In this document: positions 49,785 to 57,316 of the stretch, piece by piece | Position numbering within the stretch: position 1 is the first letter of the stretch | Layout: each line of letters begins with the position of its first letter | Origin: Pseudomonadota bacterium | GTDB lineage: Bacteria > Pseudomonadota > Gammaproteobacteria > Xanthomonadales > Rhodanobacteraceae | Assembly (NCBI GenBank): GCA_021794575.1 | Contig: JAJYQO010000015.1 | Location: 1 to 59,573, forward strand | Direction: 5' to 3' | Length of the DNA stretch: 59,573 bases | The notes under the pieces: model-generated | What the model was told of the DNA's origin: nothing | Database searches by the model: none | Seen by the model: only the letters and a program-made list of their open reading frames with translations | Program-made: the position numbers and the translations under genes

Positions 49785-50261
49785 ATGAAAAAGTTCATGA
49801 CGGCGATGATTTTGACGGCAACAGTGGCTGCGCCCGTGGCGTACGCTGGTCCCGGCTTTGAGTTCGGTGCAAACATTGCCAGGACGACAACATCGGGATA
49901 TGGAAATTCATCTGATTTTGGATTGACAGCCGGCTACGATTTCAATCAATCGATTGGCGTAGAGGGTGGCTATGAGTCGTTGATGGGCTATGAAATGACG
50001 TTGCTGAGCATGAGCGCTCTCGGCCGTTACCGAATTGCCGACCGCGTCCATCTCCTTGGATTATTGGGCATGTCGTATTGGACTGAGAGCCCGACCGGCA
50101 AGTACAAAGCCAGTGGCATCGATCCGCTGCTGGGCGTGGGTTTGTCTTATCACTTGACCAAGGCCATCAGCATTCGCGGCGAATATCAATTGGTGCCGCA
50201 CTTTAACGGTCTCGGCACGAATTTGAATACGTTTATGATCGGCGTCAATTATCGTTTTTGA
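49785..50261 (+). CDS. small outer-membrane beta-barrel protein (OmpA-like)
   Basis: The 158-residue protein has a signal peptide MKKFMTAMILTATVAAPVAYA, cleaved probably before GPGFEFG, then alternating strands (FGLTAGYDFNQSIGVEGGYE, LGVGLSYHLTKAISIRGEYQ) ending in the Phe of MIGVNYRF, typical of an eight-stranded outer-membrane barrel. AAGGAA precedes the ATG. Its base composition is clearly lower in GC than the neighbours, which suggests a different origin. Function unknown. Confidence 0.8.
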   Translation: MKKFMTAMILTATVAAPVAYAGPGFEFGANIARTTTSGYGNSSDFGLTAGYDFNQSIGVEGGYESLMGYEMTLLSMSALGRYRIADRVHLLGLLGMSYWTESPTGKYKASGIDPLLGVGLSYHLTKAISIRGEYQLVPHFNGLGTNLNTFMIGVNYRF

Positions 50262-50352
50262 ACAAAAATCAGGCGCATGCATTCGCAACGTGCAATAACC
50301 GGGCGCAACGACACCGGCATGCGCGTGCACCCTAACCGGATCCCGGCGGCGC

Positions 50353-50595
50353 TCAGCCTCTGCCACCGCTGATGCCGATGACCTGGCCGTTGATGTAGGT
50401 GGCGGCGTCCGCACACAACAAGCCCGCCAGCGCGAATCTGCTCGCCGGAGGACGCGGCATCGCCGATCGGCGCGGCGATGATGCCTGCCGGGCGCGCCCA
50501 CGTTGGCGGTCACGCCGCGGCTGCCGTTTCGCGGGCCAGCGCGCGCCGCTGGTGCTGGTGATCAGCACACGGCGCACGGGAGTGGACGGGTTCAT
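50353..50595 (-). pseudogene. collapsed 3-oxoacyl-ACP reductase (FabG-like)
   Basis: The stretch begins MNPSTPVRRVLIT, as an SDR reductase of a polyene cluster would, and ends LCADAATYINGQVIGISGG, the C-terminal SDR signature. Between them only about 40 codons remain instead of roughly 200. Parts of the lost sequence (GVTANV and then GIIAAPIGDAA) are still readable in the two other frames, so there have been a large deletion and frameshifts. The start overlaps the stop of the preceding dehydratase gene by four bases, showing that it was the next gene of the operon. The remaining 80-codon frame lacks the NAD(P)-binding and catalytic residues. Confidence 0.85.
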
Positions 50596-51026
50596 GGCGT
50601 GGCGCTCCCGAAGGCGATCAATGCCTGGCCTTGCGCCAGCGCTGCATCGCCTTGCTGCACCAGGAAACGATACTGCGCGGCTGCGGGCAGCGCGCTCTGC
50701 CGCCGGACCTCGATGCGCAGCGGCTGCGTCAGCGACACCCATTGCCCCTGCAGGCGTACGCCGCGCAACGCAGCCAGCAGCCCGGCCGGTGCGGGCTCCG
50801 CAATGCCAGCGCGAGCCAACAATGCGCCGTGCACGGCGGCGGCCTGCGCGCCGTACTCGCAGGCGTGCAGCGCATGCAGGCGGCCGTCGCGCAGCAGCGG
50901 ATGCGCGACGCCCGGCGCGTCGGCCTCGGCCTCGAGATGCTCGGCGTCCCAGCGCAGCACGCGCGCGATCAGCGCCATGGCGCCGGCATGCGGGATCATC
51001 CCGGCCCAGGCGCTGCGCGTCAGCAT
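50592..51026 (-). CDS. 3-hydroxyacyl-ACP dehydratase-like protein of the polyene cluster
   Basis: The 144-residue hotdog-fold protein starts MLTRSAWAGMIPHAGAMALI and continues with ARVLRWDAEHLEAEA and ALHACEYGAQAAAVHGALL, resembling the second dehydratase (ApeP-type) of aryl polyene clusters. It would dehydrate 3-hydroxyacyl-ACP intermediates. The gene overlaps the exporter by seven bases and the fabG remnant by four bases. Confidence 0.8.
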   Translation of the reverse strand: MLTRSAWAGMIPHAGAMALIARVLRWDAEHLEAEADAPGVAHPLLRDGRLHALHACEYGAQAAAVHGALLARAGIAEPAPAGLLAALRGVRLQGQWVSLTQPLRIEVRRQSALPAAAQYRFLVQQGDAALAQGQALIAFGSATP

Positions 51027-53338
51027 GGCGTCTCGCCGCGCGGCCAAGTCAGCAGCAGCGCCGCCAGCAGATTGGCGGCGATGCCCAGCGCCACGGTCAG
51101 CCCCAATGCGTGCAGCACCGGCAGCGGCGCCAGCGCGTACAGCCCGAACGCAAGCAGCGTGGAAGCCGCGCACACCAGCGTGGCATGCAGGGTGCGCAGG
51201 CGCTCGGCGGCATCGGCGCCGCGCGCGCGCTCGAAGAACAGCGCGTAGTGCAGGCCCAGGCCGGCGCCCAGCAGCAGCGCCACCAGGTGGAACAGGTTCA
51301 GCGGTCCGGCCAGCACGCGCAGCGCCGCCAGCGTCAGCAACTGCGCCAACAGCACCGCCGCCAGCACGCGCAGCGCCGGTCGCAGCCGGCGCAGCCCCAG
51401 CACGACCAGCAGCGCCAACAGCGCGCCGGCGCCGGCCAGCGCGCGCAGGATATGCGCGCGATAGCCGGCGATCCAGGCCTCGCTCTGCACCTTCAGGTCG
51501 ACCAGGCGCACGGCGCCGTGGGTTGCGGCGGCGGCGCGCGCCAGCGCCGCGGCATCGCGCACGCCGCCGACCAGACCGAGTCCGAACCAGCGCCCGTCGC
51601 GCTGCACCAGCAGCGCGCGCAGCACGCCGCCCAGCGGTGTGCGCTCGAATGCTTGCGGGGTCAGCGGCGGCAGCGCCCGCGCCAACTGCACGTCGCGCTG
51701 AAACGGCGCGAATACACCCGCGCGGTATGGCAGGCCGACCAACGCCTGGGCGAGCGCCGCGTGCAGCTGCGCGCGATCCGGCAGGCGCGCCTGGCGCGCG
51801 CGCTGCACGGTGATCGGCGGCAGGTAGGTGCTGGGCAGCAGCAGGCTGTCCAGCGCGCCGTCGCGCAGCAGTGGCGCGAAAGCCGGCGCCGCCAGCGCGC
51901 TGCGCGTCAGCACCTGCTGCGCGCTGGTGCCCTCGATCACCAGCAGATAGCGCACGCCGGGGGCGCCCAGCGCCTGGCGCAGCTCGGTTTCCTGCCGCAG
52001 CAGCGGTAGCGGTACCGGCGTCAGCGTGGACAGGTCGTTCTGCCACCACGGCGCACTCGTCAGCGCGATTACCGGCAGCGCGGCGGCGCCCAGCAGCAGC
52101 GCCAGCGTGCGCGCATGGGGCCACCGCGACACGGCGCGCGCCAGCCGTGCCAGCGCCGCCGACCGGCCGGCATCGCGTTGCGTCCGCGGCAGCAGCGCGG
52201 GCAGCAGCCAGCGCGTGCTCGATCCGGCCGCCAGGATGCCGCACAGCGTGAACAGCGCGAGTTGCGCCAGCCCCGCCACACCGGCGGCGAAGAAGGCCAG
52301 ATAGGCCACTGCCGTCGAGGTCATGGCCAGCAGCAGCACCGGCCCGAGCAGGCGCGCCGTGTCGCGCGGGTCGGTATCGGCGCGGCGGTGGCTGAGCAGG
52401 CGCAGCGGATACTCCTGCGCAACGCCCAGCAGGGTGACCCCGAAGGCCAGGGTGAGGCCGTGCACCTGCCCGTAGACCAGCGTCAGCACGGCAGCGCCGG
52501 CGGCGGCGGCGGAGGCCAGCGGCAGCGCCGCCAGCAGCACCGCGCGCACGTCGCGGTAGGCCAGCAGCAGCAGCGCCAGCAGGCCCAGCGCGGACAGCCA
52601 GCCGATGCGCTCGGCCGTGTTGCGCGTCAGCGTCTGCACCACCACGCCGAAGTAGCCCGGGCCGCTGATCTGCAGCCGCGCCTGTGCGTGATCCGGCAAT
52701 GCCGCGTAGGCGCGCTCGATGTCGGCCACGACGCGCGCCTGCGCGTTCGGATCGAAGCCGGTCGCGCGCGTTTCCAGCAGCAGCAGCGCGGCGCCATCGG
52801 CGTACCACACGCCGTGACGCAGCGGCGGCGCGGCGCGCGGCGCCCAGGCCTCGGCCAGCTTCAGTGTTTCCAGCGTCGGATCGGCCGGCAGCAGCGGCTT
52901 CAGCAGGCTGGCGCCGGGCGAGCCCAGATCGTCCAGGCGCTGTTCGAGTTGTTCGTGCAGGTAAGCGGCGTCGAAGCGGTGATGGTCCAGCGTCGGCGCC
53001 AGCAGATAACGGTAGGGCAGCAGGCCGGGTGCGATCTGCGCCAGTCCGCCGCCGCCGTTCTGCACGCTGGCGAACGCGCCGCTGGCCGCCAGGCGCCGGC
53101 GCAGGCCCGTGCTCAGCGCCGCGCCGCGCGCCGCGTCAGGCGTGCGGATGGCCAGGATCAGCGTGCGCGCCCCGGCGCCCTGGCCCAGTTCATGCAGCAA
53201 CAGGCTCTGCAATGGCGTGCGCGGCGCCGGCAGGAATGCGCGCAGGTCGCCGCTGACGCGCAGATGCGTGACCGCGTAGCCGCCCAGCGCCGCCAGCGCC
53301 AGCAGCCAGCCGGCCAGCAACGCAGCGCGCGCGCTCAA
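51020..53338 (-). CDS. MMPL/RND-type exporter of the polyene cluster
   Basis: The 772-residue protein has two RND-like halves, each with one helix, a large periplasmic domain and a five-helix bundle; conserved stretches include GLTLAFGVTLLGVAQEYPLR and FHLVALLLGAGLGLHYALFF. In polyene clusters such exporters move the lipid-linked pigment towards the outer membrane. The start is probably TTG 53338, overlapping the stop of the LolA-like gene by four bases (TTGA); no ATG is available near the family start. Confidence 0.9.
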   Translation of the reverse strand: MSARAALLAGWLLALAALGGYAVTHLRVSGDLRAFLPAPRTPLQSLLLHELGQGAGARTLILAIRTPDAARGAALSTGLRRRLAASGAFASVQNGGGGLAQIAPGLLPYRYLLAPTLDHHRFDAAYLHEQLEQRLDDLGSPGASLLKPLLPADPTLETLKLAEAWAPRAAPPLRHGVWYADGAALLLLETRATGFDPNAQARVVADIERAYAALPDHAQARLQISGPGYFGVVVQTLTRNTAERIGWLSALGLLALLLLAYRDVRAVLLAALPLASAAAAGAAVLTLVYGQVHGLTLAFGVTLLGVAQEYPLRLLSHRRADTDPRDTARLLGPVLLLAMTSTAVAYLAFFAAGVAGLAQLALFTLCGILAAGSSTRWLLPALLPRTQRDAGRSAALARLARAVSRWPHARTLALLLGAAALPVIALTSAPWWQNDLSTLTPVPLPLLRQETELRQALGAPGVRYLLVIEGTSAQQVLTRSALAAPAFAPLLRDGALDSLLLPSTYLPPITVQRARQARLPDRAQLHAALAQALVGLPYRAGVFAPFQRDVQLARALPPLTPQAFERTPLGGVLRALLVQRDGRWFGLGLVGGVRDAAALARAAAATHGAVRLVDLKVQSEAWIAGYRAHILRALAGAGALLALLVVLGLRRLRPALRVLAAVLLAQLLTLAALRVLAGPLNLFHLVALLLGAGLGLHYALFFERARGADAAERLRTLHATLVCAASTLLAFGLYALAPLPVLHALGLTVALGIAANLLAALLLTWPRGETPC

Positions 53339-53970
53339 TGGCCGCCGGCGCACAGCGTGGCCAGCGCGGCGGGCGTCGGCGCGGCCGGCAGCGGCGCGTC
53401 GCCCAGCGCGCCCAGCAGCGTGAAGCTGGTGTCGCCATCGGCCTGGTCGACACGCATGCAGCGCATCGCGGTGCCCGCGCCGTCGATGCTGATGTCGCGG
53501 ATGCGCTGGGCCACGGCGGCGCTGCGCGGCGCCAGATCCAGCGTCCACGCCGCCGAATTGCCGTAGGCATGCAGGGTGAAGGTCTTCTGCAACGCCGCCG
53601 CGTTGCCGGAGAGCAGCGCTACGAAGCCGCCCAGCAGATCCTTGAGTTCCGGCGCATGATCCAGCGTGAAGTGCCGGGGCGCGCCGCTGCCGCGTTGCAG
53701 GGTGGCGCTGTCGCCGTCGATGGTGGTGGTTTCCGGGTAAGGCGAAACCACGCTGCGCGTCAGCCGCGTGCCGCCCAGCCAGGCCATCTCGCCGCGCAGC
53801 ACCAGCGGCCGGTCAAGCATGCCGATGAAGCGTACTTCGATGTACGCGGTGCGCGCCGGCGCCGGACGCGCCAGCCCGCGTACCAGCGCCGCCGCGCGGT
53901 CAGGTGCCGGTGCCGCCAGCACCCGCGTGCCGGCAAGCAGCATCAGCAGCAGTGCGCAGGTACGGATCAT
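53335..53970 (-). CDS. LolA-like periplasmic carrier
   Basis: The 211-residue protein has a signal peptide (MIRTCALLLMLLAGTRVLAA) and a beta-rich domain with RFIGMLDRPLVLRGEMAW and TLHAYGNSAAWTLDLAP, similar to outer-membrane lipoprotein carriers encoded in aryl polyene clusters. It probably carries the lipid pigment across the periplasm together with the MMPL exporter. Its start lies inside the 3' end of the acyltransferase gene. Confidence 0.8.
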   Translation of the reverse strand: MIRTCALLLMLLAGTRVLAAPAPDRAAALVRGLARPAPARTAYIEVRFIGMLDRPLVLRGEMAWLGGTRLTRSVVSPYPETTTIDGDSATLQRGSGAPRHFTLDHAPELKDLLGGFVALLSGNAAALQKTFTLHAYGNSAAWTLDLAPRSAAVAQRIRDISIDGAGTAMRCMRVDQADGDTSFTLLGALGDAPLPAAPTPAALATLCAGGH

Positions 53971-54877
53971 CGGCAGGCGCGGCCCAGAAGTCATAGAAGT
54001 TGAACCAGTTGTAGGGATGTGCGTGCAACTGCTCTTCGATGCGCGTCGCGTAGCGTGCCGCCAGCGCCGCCAGGACCGGTGCGCGCGCGCTGGCTGTGCG
54101 CGGCAGATCGATCCGCGGTGCGAAGGCCTCGAAGCGCAGATGGTAGCGGTCGCGGCCGAGATAGATGCCGAAGCCCAGCAGAACCGGCACGCCCAGCGCC
54201 GCCGCGACCCGCCACGGCGCGGCCGGAAAATGCGCCGGCGCGCCCAGTAGGGGCGCCGGCACGGTCGGCTCGGTGGCGCGCGCGCGATCGCCCAGCATGG
54301 CCAGCAGGGCACCGCCGCGCGCGGCTTCGCCCATGCCCAGCATGACCGCTGTGGCGCCCTGCGCGGCATCGATCACCTGCGCGCGCAACTCCGGCGCGAG
54401 GGCTTCGAGCAGCACGTTCAACGCCGGCGTCTGCTGGCGGTCCAGCACCAGGCGCAGGGGAATCTGCGGCGCGCGGCCGGCCAGCGCGCGCAGCGCCTCG
54501 AAGCTGCCCAGGTGCGCACCCACCAGCAGCGCGCCGCGGCCCGGCGCCAGCGCATCCAGCAACGCATCCAGTCCGCTGACCTCGAAGCGCAGGCCGCGTT
54601 CGCCGTGCGCCAGCAAAAACACCCGGTCCAGCGTGGTGGCGGCGAATGCATGGAAATGGCGCAGCACGTCGCGCGCGCGCGCCGGGCGGCCCAGTACGCG
54701 CGCCAGGTAGGTGCGCGAGGCGCGGCGCTCCGGTCCGCGGCGCAGGAAAAAATACAGCGTGATCGGGTACAGCAGCAGCCGGGCGGGCAGGCGCCCGACA
54801 CGCAGACCGATGCAGCGGATCAGCCACAGCGCGAACCAGCCGCCGCCCTCGCGCCGGCCTTGCCAGGCGCTGTTCAC
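53900..54877 (-). CDS. lysophospholipid/lipid A-type acyltransferase
   Basis: The 325-residue LpxL/HtrB-like enzyme has an N-terminal membrane region (LLLYPITLYFFLRR), the active-site-type segment LLVGAHLGSFEALRAL in place of HxxxxE, and the late HPYNWFNFYDFW motif. It would attach the polyene chain to a lipid. Start is GTG 54877, overlapping the previous stop. After the FYDFW motif, where family members normally end soon, the frame runs on for 71 bp into the LolA-like gene; a TGA one frame away overlaps the LolA ATG exactly, which suggests a single-base indel near the 3' end. Confidence 0.85.
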   Translation of the reverse strand: MNSAWQGRREGGGWFALWLIRCIGLRVGRLPARLLLYPITLYFFLRRGPERRASRTYLARVLGRPARARDVLRHFHAFAATTLDRVFLLAHGERGLRFEVSGLDALLDALAPGRGALLVGAHLGSFEALRALAGRAPQIPLRLVLDRQQTPALNVLLEALAPELRAQVIDAAQGATAVMLGMGEAARGGALLAMLGDRARATEPTVPAPLLGAPAHFPAAPWRVAAALGVPVLLGFGIYLGRDRYHLRFEAFAPRIDLPRTASARAPVLAALAARYATRIEEQLHAHPYNWFNFYDFWAAPADDPYLRTAADAACRHAGAGGTGT

Positions 54878-55182
54878 GCCGGCTGCGTCCGCAGGCGTCC
54901 GCTGGCGATCAGCCGCGCCGCGGCGGTGATTTCGAACCGCCACGCCGCATCGGCGGCACCGGGAATGATCACCAGCGCGGCGGCCTGCGCGGGCGCCAGC
55001 GGCGTGTGGAACTTGGCCTCCACCACCTCGACGATGGCCAGGTCGTGGCGGGCCAACAGCGCCGCCAGGGCGTCCAGCAGCAGCACGCCCGGCACCAGCG
55101 CGCGGCCGGGAAAGTGGCCGGCCAGGCACGGGTGAGTGGGCGCGACGCACAGCGTGTCGTGCAGTGCGGCGGGCGTGTTCAT
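54874..55182 (-). CDS. hotdog-fold dehydratase (FabA/FabZ-like)
   Basis: The 102-residue product starts MNTPAALHDTLCVAPTHPCL and has GHFPGRALVPGVLLLDAL, the loop with the catalytic His and the pantetheine-binding region found in FabZ-type and ApeI-type dehydratases. It would create the double bonds of the polyene chain. It is shorter than FabZ, as usual for the ApeI type. Its stop overlaps the acyltransferase start (GTGA). Confidence 0.85.
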   Translation of the reverse strand: MNTPAALHDTLCVAPTHPCLAGHFPGRALVPGVLLLDALAALLARHDLAIVEVVEAKFHTPLAPAQAAALVIIPGAADAAWRFEITAAARLIASGRLRTQPA

Positions 55183-55229
55183 GTGCGGACGGCGGCGGCG
55201 CGCGCGGGGAGCATGCGCGGGCGGGTTGC

Positions 55230-55508
55230 TCAAACGACCTGCGTTTGGCGCTCGCGCTCGATGTGCTGGGCCAGCGCGCGCAGATTGGAAAAGATGCGAC
55301 GGTTGTCCGGATGGTCGGCGCGCAGGTGGATGCCGTAGTGGCGCGACACCGCCAGCGCGATCTCCAGCGCGTCGATCGAATCCAGGCCCAGGCTGCCGCC
55401 GAACAGCGGCGCATCCGGATCGATCCGCTCGGGCGCGGTTTGTTCGAGATTGAGGCTGCTGACGATCAGACAGGCCAGTTCGTGCTCGGCGGGACTTTGC
55501 ATGGGCAT
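55230..55508 (-). CDS. acyl carrier protein of the polyene cluster
   Basis: The 92-residue ACP has the phosphopantetheine serine in LGLDSIDALEIALAV, with the usual acidic helix II. It begins MPMQSPAEHELACLIVSSL (ATG 55508 or 55502). It holds the growing chain during synthesis and needs activation by a phosphopantetheinyl transferase, such as that at 29447. It is the first gene of the minus-strand operon and is divergent from the chorismatase gene. Confidence 0.93.
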   Translation of the reverse strand: MPMQSPAEHELACLIVSSLNLEQTAPERIDPDAPLFGGSLGLDSIDALEIALAVSRHYGIHLRADHPDNRRIFSNLRALAQHIERERQTQVV

Positions 55509-55596
55509 GGCTGGGCAGGATGCGGCAAGGCCGCGTCAGGCGCGGCGGCGGGGGCATTGTAACATCGCGGTTTTCACGCTCCCGCGCTGCGTGCCG

Positions 55597-56565
55597 ATGC
55601 CTGTGTCCCCACCCGACGCGTTCTCCGCCACGGAGCCTGCCGCGCTGCGTATCGGACTGGCCGATCCCGCCGCGCCGCCGTCGCCGGACACCCTGGCGGT
55701 GTTCGATTTCGACACGGATGTGCGCGCCGATGGCGGCGTGCCGCTGCGGCTGCAGGTGCCGCTGCGGGTGCCGCCGGGCGCATCCCTGCACAGCGAGCGC
55801 TGGCAGGTGGCGGCGCCGGTCCGCGGCGGCCGCGACGGCGCCATCCGCCATGCCCGCGGCGGCGGCTGGATGGTGGCCACGTTGGAGCTGGACGAAGCCG
55901 CCCACGGCGGCATCGAAGCCGCCAGCGCCGCGGCTTACGCCGCCCTGATCGCGTTCCAGTCCGCGCAACCGGAGCGCCACGTGCTGCGCATCTGGAACTA
56001 CTTCGCCGACATCAACGCCGGCCATGGCGACGCCGAGCGCTACAAACTGTTCTGCGCGGGCCGTCGCCGCGGCATGGGCGCCGGTTTCGATGGCGCCTAC
56101 CCGGCCGCCACCGCGGTCGGCCATCGCGATCCGGCGCGCGGTCTGGTCGTGTACTGGCTGGCCTGCGCGCGGCCGGGAACGCGGATCGAGAATCCGCGCC
56201 AGGTCCCCGCTTGGCGCTATCCGCGCCAGTACGGTCCGACACCCCCAGGCTTCGCGCGCGGCGTGCGCCTGCCGGGCGGCGCGCTGGCCATCTCCGGCAC
56301 CGCCAGCATCGTCGGCCACGCCTCGCTGCATCCCGGCGATTGCGCCGCGCAGTTGCGCGAGAGCCTGGCCAACATCGCCGCGCTGCAGGCGGCCGCCGGA
56401 CTGTCGCCGGGCTTCGATCCGGGTGTACCGCTGAAAGCCTATCTGCGCCACGCGGCCGATCTGCCAGCGCTGCGCGCCGGGCTGCCGGCCGGTGTGCCGG
56501 CGCAGGTGCTGCTGGGCGACATTTGCCGCCATGAATTGCTGGTGGAGATCGATGGCTGGCGCTGA
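55597..56565 (+). CDS. xanB2: XanB2-like chorismatase (hydroxybenzoate synthase)
   Basis: The 322-residue protein belongs to the FkbO/Hyg5/XanB2 chorismatase family, with RHVLRIWNYFADINAG, ERYKLFCAGRRRG and FDGAYPAATAVG in the conserved order. XanB2 in Xanthomonas converts chorismate to 3-hydroxybenzoate (for xanthomonadin) and 4-hydroxybenzoate (for ubiquinone). I chose ATG 55597; an in-frame GTG at 55591 is close. Its place next to the ACP gene matches a xanthomonadin-type locus. It may be kept for ubiquinone even if pigment synthesis is lost. Confidence 0.85.
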   Translation: MPVSPPDAFSATEPAALRIGLADPAAPPSPDTLAVFDFDTDVRADGGVPLRLQVPLRVPPGASLHSERWQVAAPVRGGRDGAIRHARGGGWMVATLELDEAAHGGIEAASAAAYAALIAFQSAQPERHVLRIWNYFADINAGHGDAERYKLFCAGRRRGMGAGFDGAYPAATAVGHRDPARGLVVYWLACARPGTRIENPRQVPAWRYPRQYGPTPPGFARGVRLPGGALAISGTASIVGHASLHPGDCAAQLRESLANIAALQAAAGLSPGFDPGVPLKAYLRHAADLPALRAGLPAGVPAQVLLGDICRHELLVEIDGWR

Positions 56566-56604
56566 GCGGATACCGCGCAACGCGCCGGATCGGCGCGCGG
56601 CGGG

Positions 56605-57078
56605 TCAGCCCAGGTCCTTGGCGTAACGCAGCGCGTCGCCGCCGTCCTCGTAGTAGCCGGCGTGCAGCCCGTGGCGCCGGTAGCCGCGCGTTTCGTAAAG
56701 CCGCTGCGCGGCGCGGTTGCTCACGCGCACCTCCAGGCGCATGCGCTGGCAGCGGCGGCGGCGCGCAGCGGCCTCGGCGGCGCGCAGCAGCGCCGCGCCG
56801 ACACCGCGGCCGCGCGCTTCCGGCGCGCTGGCCAGCGAGTACAGCCGCGCGCTGGCGCTGCCGCGGCGGAAGAACAGCACCGCCGCGCCCAGCAGGTTGC
56901 CGTTGTCGGTGGCCACCAGCACCAGCGCGGAGTCGCTGTCGATGTGGCGGCGGTACTGCGCGCGGCTGATCAGGTCCGAACGGAACACGCGCGTCTCCAG
57001 GCGCAGCAGCGCGTCGAGGTCGACGGCGTCGGCGCGGCGCACGTGTACGCGCCCAGGCGGCTCGGGATCGGCGGTCAT
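56605..57078 (-). CDS. GNAT-family N-acetyltransferase
   Basis: The 157-residue protein has the acetyl-CoA-binding motif SLASAPEARGRGVGAALL and the later RVSNRAAQRLYETRGYRR, as in RimI-like acetyltransferases. It begins MTADPEPPGRVHVRRADAVD at ATG 57078. The neighbouring divergent gene encodes a RimK-type ATP-grasp protein; from family knowledge, RLAN-containing ATP-grasp proteins are often found next to GNAT genes, so a shared peptide-modification role is possible. Confidence 0.9.
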   Translation of the reverse strand: MTADPEPPGRVHVRRADAVDLDALLRLETRVFRSDLISRAQYRRHIDSDSALVLVATDNGNLLGAAVLFFRRGSASARLYSLASAPEARGRGVGAALLRAAEAAARRRRCQRMRLEVRVSNRAAQRLYETRGYRRHGLHAGYYEDGGDALRYAKDLG

Positions 57079-57316
57079 CAGCACGGCGCGCACGGTAGTG
57101 ACAGCGGGGCCGTATCGCAAGCGCCGCGGGTGAACACGGCGGACACGGCCGCGAGCATGGGCGCGCGCCGGACCGCCGCCGGCCCGGTGCGATTGCCTGA
57201 GCGGCGCATGCACGGGCGCCGCCGCCGCCCTTGCGCGCGCGCGCCGCTGTGCCAAACTCGCGCCGCCCGCGCGCCGGTCCACGCCCCACGCGGTTCTCAC
57301 GCATGCGCGAGGCGCC

